A stretch of 64,000 nt of DNA. It comes from Streptomyces sp. WAC08241. Its GTDB lineage: Bacteria; Actinomycetota; Actinomycetes; Streptomycetales; Streptomycetaceae. The stretch spans positions 2,170,001 to 2,234,000 of the forward strand of contig CP042279.1 in NCBI GenBank assembly GCA_007858575.1. Reading direction: 5' to 3'. Positions 51,102 through 61,703 of this stretch are shown piece after piece (within the stretch, counting starts at the first letter, position 1; every line of letters begins with the position of its first letter). The notes under the pieces were generated by a model, which saw only the letters and a list, made by a program, of their open reading frames with translations, was not told the DNA's origin and ran no database searches. The position numbers and the translations under genes are program-made.

Positions 51102-51278
51102 CCGGCACGGTGGTTCCTCCAGGTCGGGATGACCGCCACGCTAGGCAGGGCGGACGGGGTCCGGTTGGTGTCGCGGTGACAACCTGGGCGCCCGCTTCGT
51201 GCCGGGGACCCAAGCCGGGGGACAGGGCGGTGTCCGGCGGCTCGTACGGATCGCCGGGCACCACCGCGGTACGGGTCG

Positions 51279-52299
51279 TCAGCCCATGTGCCCGGCCATG
51301 AGCTGACGCAGGTTCCCGCCGAGGATCTTCAGGATGTGGTCCTCCGGCAGCCCTCTGCGGACCAGGGCCTCGGTGACCAGCGGCATGCCGGCCGGGCCTT
51401 CGAGGCCGGGGAAGTCGAACATCGGGTCCTCGTCGTCGAGGCTCTCGCAGCAGGGCGGGGTGACGTCGTGCATGACCTCGCGCACGAAGTCCGAGCCGAG
51501 GCCGACGTGGTCGATCCCGGCGAGGGAGACGATGTGCTCGATGTGGTCGACGATCCGGTCGGTGCTCACCTTCGCCCGGTCATCGGTGAGGAAGTCCGGT
51601 ACGAAGTTCACGCACACCACACCGCCGGTGGCGGCCACGCCCCGGATCTGCTCGTCGGTGAGGTTGTGGTGGTGGTCGCGCAGGGCGCGGGCGCACGAGT
51701 GGGTGGCGATCAGGGCCGGGTGGCCAGTTCCAGGACGTGGGCGACGCCGCTCGCCCCCAGGTGGGAGATGTCGAAGAGCATGCCGAGGCGTTCCATCTCG
51801 CGCAGCGCCTCGATGCCGGGTGCGGTGAGCCGGCTGCCGGTGGCGTCCTCGCGGCTGCCGTCGGCGAGCGGAGTGCGTCCCCAGTGGGCGATCGAGGCCA
51901 TCCGCACGCCGAGCCGGAAGAGGGTGGGGAAGAGTTCGACGGAGGCGTCGATGCCGGGGGCGCTCTCCAGGGCGAGGACCAGGGCGACCTTCCCTCGGCG
52001 AGGGCGGCGTCGATGCCGGCGCCATCGAGGCACAGGGCGACCTGGTCGGCGTTGGCCTCGGCGAGGACGTGAGCGCACTCGATCATGCGCAGGGTCTGCC
52101 GGAGGGATCCCTCGGGGCGGTACTGGTCGTCGATGAAGACCGGCAGCACCTGGATGTCGATGCCGCCCTCGCGTAGCTGCGGCAGCCAGCGTTCGCGGAA
52201 GAAGGAGCCCCAGCGCTTGGGCGGGCGGGCGGAGACGGCCATGAGGAGGTCGTTGTGCGCGTCGGCGACGACGGCGTGCTGGTGCAGGTCGTGGGACAC
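51279..52299 (-). CDS. M19 membrane-dipeptidase-family zinc dipeptidase
   Basis: About 338 residues. Metal sites: VVADAHNDLLMAV (HxD), LVLALESAPGID (bridging Glu), LIATHSCARALRDHHHNLTD (His pair) and DHVGLGSDFV (Asp). Ends ILGGNLRQLMAGHMG. The family hydrolyses dipeptides and tolerates D-residues at the C-terminal position, fitting use of cell-wall-derived dipeptides. No signal peptide, so cytoplasmic. GTG start; shifts near 51995 and 51720. Confidence 0.9.
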
Positions 52300-52388
52300 G
52301 GCGGTCCTTTCGGGCGGTGAGGAGGCGTCCGGCGGCCCGTGACGGGGCGTCGGGCCGCCGGACGCGCGGGAGGAGGTGAGCGGGCCGC

Positions 52389-53077
52389 TCAGGCGCGGGC
52401 CAGGCGCGGGACCGCGTCGAGCAGGGTGCGGGTGTACTCGTGCCGCGGCGCCCCGACCACCTCTTCGACGGGGCCGGACTCCACGAGCCGGCCCTGGTGC
52501 ATGACGGCGACGGCGTCGCAGACGTACCGCACGACGGCGAGGTTGTGCGAGATGAAGAGCATGGTCAGGCCGAGTTCGCCGCGCAGTTCGCGCAGCAGGT
52601 TGAGGACGGCTCCCTGGACGGAGACGTCGAGGGCGGAGGTGATCTCGTCGGCGATGAGCAGCTCGGGCCGTGCCGCGAGGGCGCGGGCGACGGCGACGCG
52701 CTGGCGCATGCCGCCGGAGAGTTCGCGGTACTTGCCCGCGTACGTGGCGGGAGGGCGACCAGTTCGAGGAGCCGCCCGACCTCCGCCACCCGCTGGGCGC
52801 GCGGGACCCGGGTGCCTTCGGCGATGGCGTCGCCGATGCTCATGCGCGGGTTCAGCGAGGAGTACGGGTCCTGGAAGACCATCTGGACGCGGCCGGGCGC
52901 GACGCCGGTGACCGTCCCCCGGTACGGGGTCAGGCCGGCCACGGCGCGGGCCACGGTGGACTTCCCGGAGCCGGACTCCCCGACGAGGCCGGTGACGGAT
53001 CCCTTCGGCACCTCCAGGCTGACGCCGTCGACGGCGGTGAAGGAGCCGTACCGGACGGTGAGTCGGTCGATGTTCAC
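52389..53077 (-). CDS. Oligopeptide ABC transporter ATP-binding protein (OppF/DppF-like)
   Basis: About 229 residues: [20 protein letters not shown], Walker [22 protein letters not shown]-loop [20 protein letters not shown], signature [20 protein letters not shown], Walker [14 protein letters not shown]. It lacks the C-terminal Cys/oligopeptide domain. GTG overlaps the stop of the upstream fusion gene. One shift near 52750. Confidence 0.92.
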
Positions 53078-54887
53078 AGGACCTCCCAGCAGGCCACGGA
53101 GTGGTCTTCCGTACGGGCGAGCAGCTTGGGCCGGATCGCGCAGCGGGCGGTGGTGAAGGCGCACCGGTCGGCGAAGGCGCAGCCGTCGCCGACGTCGCCG
53201 GGCGCGGGCTGGCGGCCGGGGATGGTGGTGAGGGGCCCGACCGGTCGGTGTCCATGTCGGGAAGTGAACCGACGAGGGCGCGGGTGTAGGGGTGGCGGGC
53301 GAGGTGGAGGGCGTCGGCGGGGAGTTCTCGACGATGCGGCCCGCGTACATGACGGCGATCCGGTCGCACAGTTCGCTGACGACGGCGATGTCGTGGGAGA
53401 TGAACAGGGCGCCTGCCCGCGTCTCGTCGACCGCTTCGCGCAGGACCCGCAGGACCTCGCGCTGGACGGTGACGTCGAGGGCGGTGGTGGGCTCGTCCGC
53501 GATGATCAGGCGGGGCGTGTTCATCAGGCCCATGGCGATGACGGCGCGCTGGCGCATGCCGCCGGACAGTTCGTGCGGGTAGCGCTTGGCGACGTCGGCG
53601 GGGTGCTTGATGCGGACCCGGTCGAGGCGTTCGACGGCGCGGGCCCGTGCCTCGGTGCGGGTGGCACCGTCGTGCAGGGTGGCCACTTCCGCGAGCTGGC
53701 CGCCGACGCGCAGGGCGGGGTTGAGGGAGCTGGTGGGGTCCTGGAAGACCATGGCGAGCGACGAGCCGAGCAGCTTGCGGCGCTCGGAGTCGGTCAGGCC
53801 GTCCAGGTCCGCCCCGCCGAGCCGCATGCGGGCGCTGGCGACGAGGCCGGGATGGGGCACGATCTGCCCGATGGCGGCGGCGGTCATGCTCTTGCCGCTG
53901 CCCGATTCGCCCACCAGGCCGACGATCTCCCCGGCACGGACGGTCAGCGACACCTGCCGTATGGGGGTGATGTCGCCGGGGAAGGCGACGGTCAGGTCCC
54001 GGACCTCCAGGACGGCGTCCGGTGCGGGTTCGTCCCGGGCGGGGGTCACCGCGGGGGCGACGGGCTCGCCGACCTGTTCCCGGGTGTGCGCGGCAGCCTT
54101 GGCGAAGGTGTCGCCGAGGAGCATGAAGCCGAGGCCGGCGAGGCTGACGGCGAGGGCCGGGGCGACGACCACGGACGGGGTGACGTAGACGTGCCCGAAG
54201 GCTTCGTTGAGCAGCCGGCCCCAGTCGTACGAGGGTGCCTGGACACCCATGCCGAGGAAGGACATCGCGGACAGGCCGAGCAGGGCGCCGCCCATGGCCT
54301 GGGCGGCGTTGAGGATGAGCGGTTCGGCGATGTTGGGGAGGATGTGCCGAGTGAGGATGCGGCGGCGGGGCACGCGCAGCATGCGGGCCGCGGCGATGTA
54401 GTCCGATCCCGCGACGGTCGCCGTCATGGTGTGGGTGAGCCGGGCGAAGGCGGGTGCGAGGGCCACGCCGATGCCGAGGACGGCGCCTTGCGCGCCGAGC
54501 CCGGCGACGACGGCGGTGAACATGGCGAGCAGCAGGGTGGGAAGGCCACCAGCAGGTCGACCACGGCCACGACCGCGCGTCCGGCCGGTCGCGGCAGGAT
54601 CTGCGGCAGGGTGCCGAGCAGGATGCCGGAGGCGGTGCCGATCAGAGTGGCGAGGAAGGCCAGGCCGAGGGTCAGCCGGGTGGCGACGAGGGTCCGGGCC
54701 AGCAGGTCCCGGCCGAGGGCGTCGGTGCCGAGCAGGTGCGCGGACGAGGCTCCCTGGCCGATTTCCTCGGGTTGATCCGGCCGGCGGCGTCCTGCCAGAT
54801 CAGCGGTCCGACGACGGCGAGGAGGACCATGAGGGCGACGAGTACGGCGCCCAGCAGGCCGACGGGGTTTCTCAGCAGGCGGCGCAT
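53074..54887 (-). CDS. Fused oligopeptide ABC permease (DppC-type) and ATPase (DppD-type)
   Basis: One polypeptide of about 600 residues. Permease half: [68 protein letters not shown] (EAA loop), [20 protein letters not shown]. Short linker [20 protein letters not shown], then the ATPase: [73 protein letters not shown] and a C-terminal oligopeptide-binding-type domain with CAFADRC. The permease and ATPase are in the same frame with no stop between them. Shifts near 54755, 54540, 53325 and 53235. TGATG junction with DppB. Confidence 0.9.
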
Positions 54888-55924
54888 CAGCCCTCCCTGC
54901 GGGCGGAGGTGGACGGGGTGGAGAGGGCCGACTTGGGGTCGAGGATCCCGAGCAGGATGTCGACGAGGAAGTTGACGACGAGGACGAGCGCGCCGTAGAC
55001 GAGGATCATGGCCTGTGCCACGGGGTAGTCCTTCTGCGTGATGGCCTCGACGGTGCGCAGGCCGAGCCCGGGCCAGGCGAAGACGTTCTCCACCAGGACG
55101 CTGCCGGTGATCAGTCCGCTGAGCAGCAGGCCGCCCATGGTCAGGGTCGCGGTGAGCGTGTTCGGCAGCAGGTGCACCGCGTACAGCCGCCACGCGGGAA
55201 GGCGCTTGGCGTGGGCCAGACGCATGTAGTCGGTGTCCAGTTCGCGCAGGGTCTCCACCCGCGCCAAACGGGCGATCATGGCCGCCGGTGCGATGGCGAG
55301 GGCCGTGACGGGCAGCACGAAGGAGGCGGGCCCGGTCAGACCGGCGGGCGGGAACAGGCCGAGGCCGAGCGCGAGGATGAGCAGCAGCACCAGGCCGTAA
55401 AGGTACTCGGGGATGGCGACGGCGGCACCGGTGAGCGTGGTGAAGACGGTCTCGTGCCTCGCCGACGTCCGTTGTGGGTGCGGACGGCGGCCCACAGGCC
55501 GAGCGGTACGGCCACGGCGAGGGCGACGAGGGTGGCGAGGACCGCGAGGGCCAGGGTAGGGCAGGCCCTGGCCGATGAGGTCGGTCACCGGCCGGGAGGA
55601 GAAGAACGAGGTGCCGAGGTCTCCGGAGAACATCTGCTGGACGTAGTGCGTGAGCTGACTCAACAGCGGCTGGTCGAGGCCGAGCTCGCTCCTGCGCTGG
55701 TCGACCAGTTCCTTCGGCGCGGTGGGGCCGAGCATCTGGCGCAGCGGGTCGCCGGGGATCAGGTGGATCATCGCGAACGACGCGACGACGAGCACGGCGA
55801 GGGAACCGGCCAGGCGCAGCGTCTGTCGGGCGAGGAAGAGCGGGGTCAGGCGTCGGACGCGGCGGCGTGGTGGGGCGGCCGGGGCGGTCTCGTGCGGGGT
55901 GAGGGCATCGGTCGTGGCGGTCAC
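54887..55924 (-). CDS. Oligopeptide ABC transporter permease (DppB-type)
   Basis: About 345 residues. RQTLRLAGSLAVLVVASFAM IHLIPGDPLRQMLGPTAPKE is the classic DppB opening, then LGLDQPLLSQLTHYVQQMFS GDLGTSFFSSRPV. The EAA loop is DTDYMRLAHAKRLPAWRLYA VHLLPN, and the end GLRTVEAITQKDYPVAQAMI matches. Shifts near 55555 and 55460. GTG start overlaps the binding-protein stop. Confidence 0.92.
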   Translation of the reverse strand: MTATTDALTPHETAPAAPPRRRVRRLTPLFLARQTLRLAGSLAVLVVASFAMIHLIPGDPLRQMLGPTAPKELVDQRRSELGLDQPLLSQLTHYVQQMFSGDLGTSFFSSRPVTDLIGQGLPYPGPRGPRHPRRPRRGRTARPVGRRPHPQRTSARHETVFTTLTGAAVAIPEYLYGLVLLLILALGLGLFPPAGLTGPASFVLPVTALAIAPAAMIARLARVETLRELDTDYMRLAHAKRLPAWRLYAVHLLPNTLTATLTMGGLLLSGLITGSVLVENVFAWPGLGLRTVEAITQKDYPVAQAMILVYGALVLVVNFLVDILLGILDPKSALSTPSTSARREG

Positions 55925-57507
55925 TTCCGTCCTCCCGTCATACGGATCGACGTCGCGTCGAAGAGGCCCGACGTGATGCGGAAGGTGGCGTTGTGGGCGG
56001 CGATGGTGACGGTCTTGTCGACGACGGGGACGATGTCGCCGCTCTCGAACAGGGCGTGCTCCGACCGGTCCCACAAGGCGCAGCCGGCGGTGCCGGGCAG
56101 CTTGCCCGCCCGGGCGGTGAGCTTCTCGTACTCCGTGTTGGTGAGGTGGGCGAAGTTGCCGCCGTCGGGGGTGAAGGGCCGGACAGAGTGCCGAGCAGAT
56201 GGGTGGGCAGGGTGACGCCGAGAGGAGCCCAGTCCACGTCCCAGTCCTGGGTGACCGCTTCGATCTCGCCGTAGGCGGCGTCGGACACGGCCCGCAGTCG
56301 GACGTCGACGCCGATCTTCTTCCATTGCTCGGCCAGGTACTCGGCCGCGGCCGCCATCGTCTCGCCCGACGACGTGCCGTAGATCATGCGGAGCGTGAGC
56401 CGCTTCCCTCCTTCGCCCGGAAGCCGTCGGGGCCGCGGCGCCAGCCGGCCGCGTACAGCGTCGACTCGGCCTCGGCCGGGTCGTGGACGGCAGGTGGCCG
56501 GTGACGGTGTCGCCGGGCAGGGCTTGGGGTCCATGACCAGGCCGGTGGGCGGGCGGCCGGTGCCGCCGGTGGCGATCGCCCCGAGGGAGTCCATGTCGAC
56601 GGCCTGGAGCAGGGCCCTGCGGACGGCAGGGTCGCTGCCGGGGTGGCCCTTGCCCTGGTGGAAGAAGAACTCCTGAGTGCCGTTGGCCTGGACGGTGGTG
56701 GTGACGCCGGGGATGTTGGTGACCCGGGCGCGGTCGGGGCCGGCGAGCTGCGCGCCGTTCAGTTCGTGGGACTGCAGCAGGTTGGCGGTCGTCGACTCGC
56801 TGCCGACGACCTTGAGCACGACCGAGCCGGGCATGGCGGGGTCGGCGGTGGTCGCCCTGTCCGGTCCCCAGGCGTAGTCGTCGCGCCTGGTGAAGGTGTA
56901 GCTCTGGTTCGGCTCGGCGGAGGTGAGCTGGAAGGACCCGATCCGGAGGTGCCGCTCGCCAGCCGGGCGCGGTCCTTCAGGCCCGGCCCGCAGACGATGA
57001 AGAGGTAGCGGGTGCTCTGCAGGATGAAGGCGAACGGTTCGGGCGTCGACAGGGTGACGGTGCGAGCGGTGTCGTCCGCCTTCGCGGTGAGTCCTTCGGG
57101 GACCACGACGCCGTACGCGGGCGACTTGACGGCGGGGTCGGTGAGGTGCGCGACGTTCGCGGCGACGGTGCTCGCGGTCACCGGGCTTCCGTCGGCGCAG
57201 GTGACGCCTCGGCGCAGGGTGAAGGTGACGGAGGTGGGCCCGACGTCCCACTTCTCGGCGAGTCCGGAGACCATCCGGCCGTCGGGCCCGGCGTGGACCA
57301 GGGTGTCGTACGCGAGCGACAGCGCGGTGTACGTGGTCGTGTTCTGAACCTGGGCGGGGTCGAGCAGTCCCGGGTCGCTCTTGATCGCGTAGCTGAAGGC
57401 GTCACCGCCGGACGACCCGGCCTGCGCGACGGTGCCGCAGCCGGCCGTCAGCAGTGACGCCGCGAGACAGGCGGATGTCGTCCTGGCTCTTTCATCGGGG
57501 GCTTCAT
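55921..57507 (-). CDS. Peptide ABC transporter substrate-binding lipoprotein (SBP family 5)
   Basis: About 525 residues. Lipobox LLTAGC after a short signal. Family-5 landmarks: SYAIKSDPGLLDPAQVQNTT, GLAEKWDVGPTSVTFTLRRG VTCADGSPVTA, FQLTSAEPNQSYTFTRRDDY, QEFFFHQGKGHPGSDPAVRR ALLQAVD and AAEYLAEQWKKIGVDVRLRA. GGAG ribosome site before ATG 57507. Shifts near 57475, 57350, 56950, 56500, 56410 and 56190. Anchored outside the membrane, it delivers oligopeptides to the permeases encoded next. Confidence 0.9.
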
Positions 57508-57716
57508 AGGGGACTCCTTGGAGCGGGAGAGTTGCCCCACAGTCGCGGCTCGTGGCCGGAAATGATTCAGTCAGGGCGACGAAAGCCGCAGGGCTCGTTG
57601 GGTGCGGGATCCCAAGCCGGGCGACGGTCTCGGAGACCGGCGGCCCCGGACCGCGGGCGGTGCGGTCCGGGGCGGGGCGTGTCCGTGAGGAGGGGCGGCG
57701 TGCACGAGCGGAGCGT

Positions 57717-58633
57717 TCAGGTTCCGGCGCGGAGGTGGTCGACGGCGGCCCGGGCGGCGCGGCCGATCGCGCGGTCGGCGAGGGGTTGCCGCGTGGCCGC
57801 GGTCGAGGTGCGGAGGAAGACGCCGACGGCGTAGCGCCTGCCGTCCGGGTACTCGATCACGCCGGCCTCGTTGCGAACGGGGAAGTCGGTGCCCGTCTTC
57901 CCGGCGAGCCGCACGCCCGGTTCGGGGAAGCCGGAGACGAGGCGGTGCTGCCAGACCTGTTGGCCCATGATGTCCCGGACTTCGGCGCAGGCGCTCGCCG
58001 GCCCGGCCTCGTCGTGCCAGATCGCGGCGAGCAGCGCGGTCACCTCGCGCGGGGTGCTCGACGGGCTGGTGCCGGGGCGCAGGCGCGCAGGGCGAGGAGA
58101 CGTTCGTCGGGGATGCCGGCGAGCTGGTCGTCGAGGGAGCGCTCGGGATCGAGCCCGAGTTCCCGGCGGATGTCGTCGTCGAGGGCGGCGCAGGAGGAGA
58201 ACCCGAAGTCGGGGAAGCCCAGCTCGTCGAGTGTCGCGCGGACGCGGTCGGGTCCGACGATGTCCAGGAGCAGGTCGGTGGCGGCGTTGTCGCTGATCGT
58301 CATCATCATGAACGCGAGGTCGCGGGCGCTCATCTCGACGTCGTGGGCGCAGCCGTCGGTGCTGCTGCCGCCGGCCCGGTGGGCGGAGGTGACGGTGTGG
58401 CGCCGGGCCGGGTCGAGTTCCCCGGCCGCCACCTGCCGGGCGTACTCCAGGGCGATGGGGATCTTGAAGACGGAGGCGAGGACGACCTGGGCGTCGGCGC
58501 CGTGGCCGAACTCCGCTCCCGTGTCGAGGTCGCGGACGTGGAGGAGGCCTTCGGCCCGCGCCTGGGCGAAGACGGACGCGAGCGTGGTGTGGATCCGGCC
58601 GGCGTCGGTCGTCCGCGCTGCTGTGGTGGTCAT
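57717..58633 (-). CDS. Class A beta-lactamase-like serine hydrolase (cytoplasmic)
   Basis: About 305 residues. SxxK in QVVLASVFKIPIALEYARQV, SDN in MMTISDNAATDLLLDIVGPD and KTG in VRLAGKTGTDFPVRNEAGVI; the class A order is kept. The segment DDQLAGIPDERLLALRA and REVTALLAAIWHDEAG fill the omega-loop region, but the usual ExxLN motif is not seen. No signal peptide, unlike true beta-lactamases. ATGA overlap with the paralogue upstream. One shift near 58085. Likely a peptidase or amidase on imported peptides (inference). Confidence 0.85.
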
Positions 58634-59571
58634 GCTGTCTCCTGGGTGCGGTGGCGCGCGGTGTGCGGCGCAGGTGGTCGACGGCGGTCCGTGCGGCGCG
58701 GCCGATCGCGGTGTCGGCGGCCGGTCGCGGCCGCCCAGGGCGGGGGTGCGCAGGAAGACGGCGACGGCGTAGCGGCCGCCGTCGGGGTACTCGACGACGG
58801 CGGCCTCGTTGAGCACGCCCCACAGGGAGCCGTTCTTGGCCGCGACGCGGACGTCGTCGTCGAAGCCCGCGGCAAGGCGGTGGACGGACATCTGATGGCT
58901 CATGAGCTCTCGGACCTCCGCGCAGGCTTCGGCGGGCCGGCCCGGTCGCGCCAGATCGCCGTCAGCATGGACGTGGTCTCCCGTGGCGTACTGGACGCGG
59001 AACGGGTCGGGTCGAGCATGGCCAGGCCCCTGATCCGGTCCTCGCCAACGTGGTCGAGCTGGGCGTCGATGTCGCCGTCCGGGTCGAGGCCGAGTTCCTC
59101 CCAGACGGGGTTCCACAGCTCGCGGTAGCGCCCGACGGGCAGGCGGGGCAGCCGAGTTCGGCGGCGACGGCGCGGACCTGGTCCGTGCCGAGGACCTCCA
59201 TGAGCTTGTCGGTGGCTGCGTTGTCGCTCATGGAGAGCATGAAGAAGGCGAGGTCGCGGGTGCTCAGGGTGACGTCGTGCCGGCAGCTATCGGTGCCGAT
59301 ACGCCGCCCTCGCGGTTGGCGGCGGTGATGGTGTGACGGGCGGCCCGGTCGAGGGCTCCGGTCGCGGCCTGGCGGGCGTAGGCGACCGCGACGGCGATCT
59401 TGCGGATGGAGGCGACGATGACGGGGGCGTCGGCGCGGAAGGCGACCTCGCGGGCGTCGCCTTCGCTGTGGTCGTCGATGTCGCGGGCGTGGACGAAGCC
59501 TCGGCTCCGGCCTCGTCGAAGATCGTACGGAGAGCCGAGGTCAGCGCGTCCGCGGTGGAGGGTGGTGCCAT
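58630..59571 (-). CDS. Second class A beta-lactamase-like protein with KNG in place of KTG
   Basis: About 313 residues, paralogue of the next gene. MAPPSTADALTSALRTIFDE, SxxK in PVIVASIRKIAVAVAYARQA, SDN in FMLSMSDNAATDKLMEVLGT, then VRVAAKNGSLWGVLNEAAVV, where the third box is KNG, not KTG. No signal peptide. Shifts near 59500, 59300, 59145, 59010, 58950 and 58725. A Thr to Asn change here could alter or reduce acyl-enzyme turnover; the rest of the fold appears intact. Confidence 0.78.
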
Positions 59572-59592
59572 GGGGATCCAATCCTGCGGAGG

Positions 59593-60914
59593 TCAGCGGG
59601 CCTTGGGGGCGGCGCGGCCGCTGTAGTGGAGGTACGAGGGGCCGTCGGGGCGCCTTTCGAACACCACCGCGTCCCAGAGGGAGTCGCCCGCGTCGCGGCC
59701 GACGAACGTGGTCGCGTCGACGGCGACGAGGTCGAGGGTGCGGGACCGGGCGAGGCCGACGAGGATGCCCGTGGGTTCGGTGCGCAGGCGCAGCCCGCCC
59801 TCGTGCGCGGTGACGTGGATCCTGCTGCCGGCCCGCTCGTACACGCCCGTGAAGGGTTCGATGTCGACGTCGACGGGCGGCTCGGGTGGTGTGAGGGGGC
59901 GGGGACGTCGATCCCGTGCAGGTCTCCGAGGAGTTCGGTGACGAGGCGGTGCTGGAACTCGACGCTGCGGCCGCCGTTGATCAGTACGGCGACGACCGTG
60001 CCCGGCTCGGGCAGGACCCAGAGCGCGGCGTGCTGGCCGATGGTGTCGCCGGTGTGGGAGACGACCTGGTGGCCGTCCCATTCGTCCAGGCACCAGCCGA
60101 TGCCCCACTGCCGCCCGCCGCCGTACGAATGGGGCAGGTCGACCTGCGCCCGACGCAGGGCGGCGGGGTCGGCGAGGAGCGCTCCGGGGTGAGGTGGGCG
60201 CGACCGAAGGCGACCACGTCCGCGGCCCGGGCGCAGATCAGTCCCGCGGGGCCGACGGACCGCGGCAGACCCCACTGCGCCACTACGGCGCCGTGCTCGT
60301 CGTGGCTGGCGGCGGCGCCGAAGCGCAGGACGTCCTCCGGCAGTGTCCAGGTGTGGGTGAGGCCGAGCGGGTCGCAGATCTGCTCGCGCAGGGCCTGGTC
60401 CCACACCTTCCGGTGAGCTGCTCGACGACACGGCCCGCGATGACGAAGCCGGAGTTGCAGTAGGAGTGGGAGTCCCCGACGGGGAAGGTCTGCTCCAGGT
60501 CGGCGCACGCCTCGACGTACCGGCGCAGGCAGTCGTCACCACGCCCGGTGTCCAGGAACAGATCTCCGTCGATGCCCGAGGTGTGGGTGAGCAGGTGGCG
60601 CAGGGTGATCGCGGCGGTGGCGTGGAGGTCGCCCACCGTGAACTCCGGCAGGATCTCCGCGACGGGGTGTCCAGCGTGATGCGGCCCTGTTCGACCAGGA
60701 GCATCATCTGGGTCGCGGTCCACACCTTGGTGACGGAGCCGATCTGAAACAGCGAGTCGGCGCGCACCGGCGCCCCGGTCGCCGTGTTGAGGACGCCCGT
60801 GGCGCACTCGTGCAGCTCGCTGCCGTACCAGTACGCCAAGCTCGCGCCGGGCACCTCGCAGTCGGCGGCGAGCGCTGCGAGGCGGCTCGTCCAGTGCTCG
60901 ATGTCAGCCTTCAC
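59593..60914 (-). CDS. Serine hydrolase, beta-lactamase class C / DD-peptidase (AmpC/PbpE) family
   Basis: About 440 residues. SxxK in DSLFQIGSVTKVWTATQMML, YxN in SHSYCNSGFVIAGRVVEQLT, HTSG in HLLTHTSGIDGD and a C-terminal HTGDTIGQHAALWVLPEPG. The lipocalin-like tail (FTGVYERAGSRIHVTAHEGG) resembles esterase/D-aminopeptidase relatives. No signal peptide. GTG 60914 has GGAGGG upstream; an in-frame ATG at 60995 is possible. Shifts near 60665, 60415, 60200 and 59900. First gene of the leftward run. Confidence 0.87.
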
Positions 60915-60997
60915 GCTCGCCCTCCGGGTGGCTTGGTGTGTCTGCTTGCGGCTCGGTGAGCTCGGCCGGAAGCGTACGTACGAAGACCTCCACATGG

Positions 60998-61015
60998 TTC
61001 GTACGGGGATACGAA
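60998..61015. promoter_or_regulatory. Palindromic operator, copy 1
   Basis: TTCGTACGGGGATACGAA: perfect TTCGTA/TACGAA arms with a 6-bp spacer, in the divergent region between the serine-hydrolase operon and the isochorismatase-like gene. A related half, TACGTACGAA, lies at 60975-60984. The same arm and spacing recur at 63460-63477. Confidence 0.75.
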
Positions 61016-61109
61016 TGTGCGGGTCGGAGCTTGTCGGGGCGGACGGCTCCGAAGACGGCGGGCGTTCCTAGGGTGGCGGGCACCCGACGTACGAGGAGAC
61101 GAGACGACG

Positions 61110-61698
61110 ATGCCGCTGATCGACCGCGACGACTGCGCCCTGGTGATCATCGATGTGCAGACCGATTTCTACCCGCCCCACCGCCTCGACGTGGACCGGC
61201 AGCGGTTCCACGACATGGTGCGGCGCATCGCCTGGATCACGTCCGTGGCGGACCGCCTGGAGATCCCCGTCGTGGTGACCGAGGAGGACCCGGCGGCAAG
61301 CGGTCACACCGTGCCGGAGATCCGTGAGGTGCTGCCGGCCAAGGCGGTCACCCTGCCGAAGAACGCCTTCGCGGTGTGGGACAACCCTGACATCGCCGCC
61401 GCGGTCGAGGCCACCGGACGCACGACGATGATCCTGGCCGGCATCGAGACGGACATCTGCGTCGCCCACTCGGCGATCCGGATGCACCACGCCGGCAAGC
61501 GCGTCGTGGTCGTGGACGACGCCGCCTACTCTCCCGGCCAGGCCCACGAGCGGGAGCCTGCGGCGCCTGGTGGGCCGGGGCATCGAGACGCTCTCCACCA
61601 AGGAACTCTTCTACGACTGGGTGCGCACCATCCAGGACGCCGACGCCTTCCACGACACCCACGCGGACCTGACGCTCCCGCCGGGCGTCCGGCTCTGA
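61110..61698 (+). CDS. Isochorismatase-family cysteine hydrolase
   Basis: About 195 residues. Catalytic Asp in ALVIIDVQTDFYPP, Lys in VTLPKNAFAVWDNPD and Cys in AGIETDICVAHSAIRM. The C-terminus ends FHDTHADLTLPPGVRL after a shift near 61555. No second metal motif as in nicotinamidase, so substrate is a different amide or a hydrolysable small molecule. Divergent from the peptide operon with the shared palindrome in between, hence probably co-regulated. Confidence 0.88.
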
Positions 61699-61703
61699 CC
61701 CGC

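Noticed and set aside
57717..60914. Antibiotic-resistance beta-lactamase genes
   Set aside because: The boxes are of that fold, but there are no signal peptides, no ExxLN was seen, one paralogue has KNG, and the context is peptide import and peptidases.
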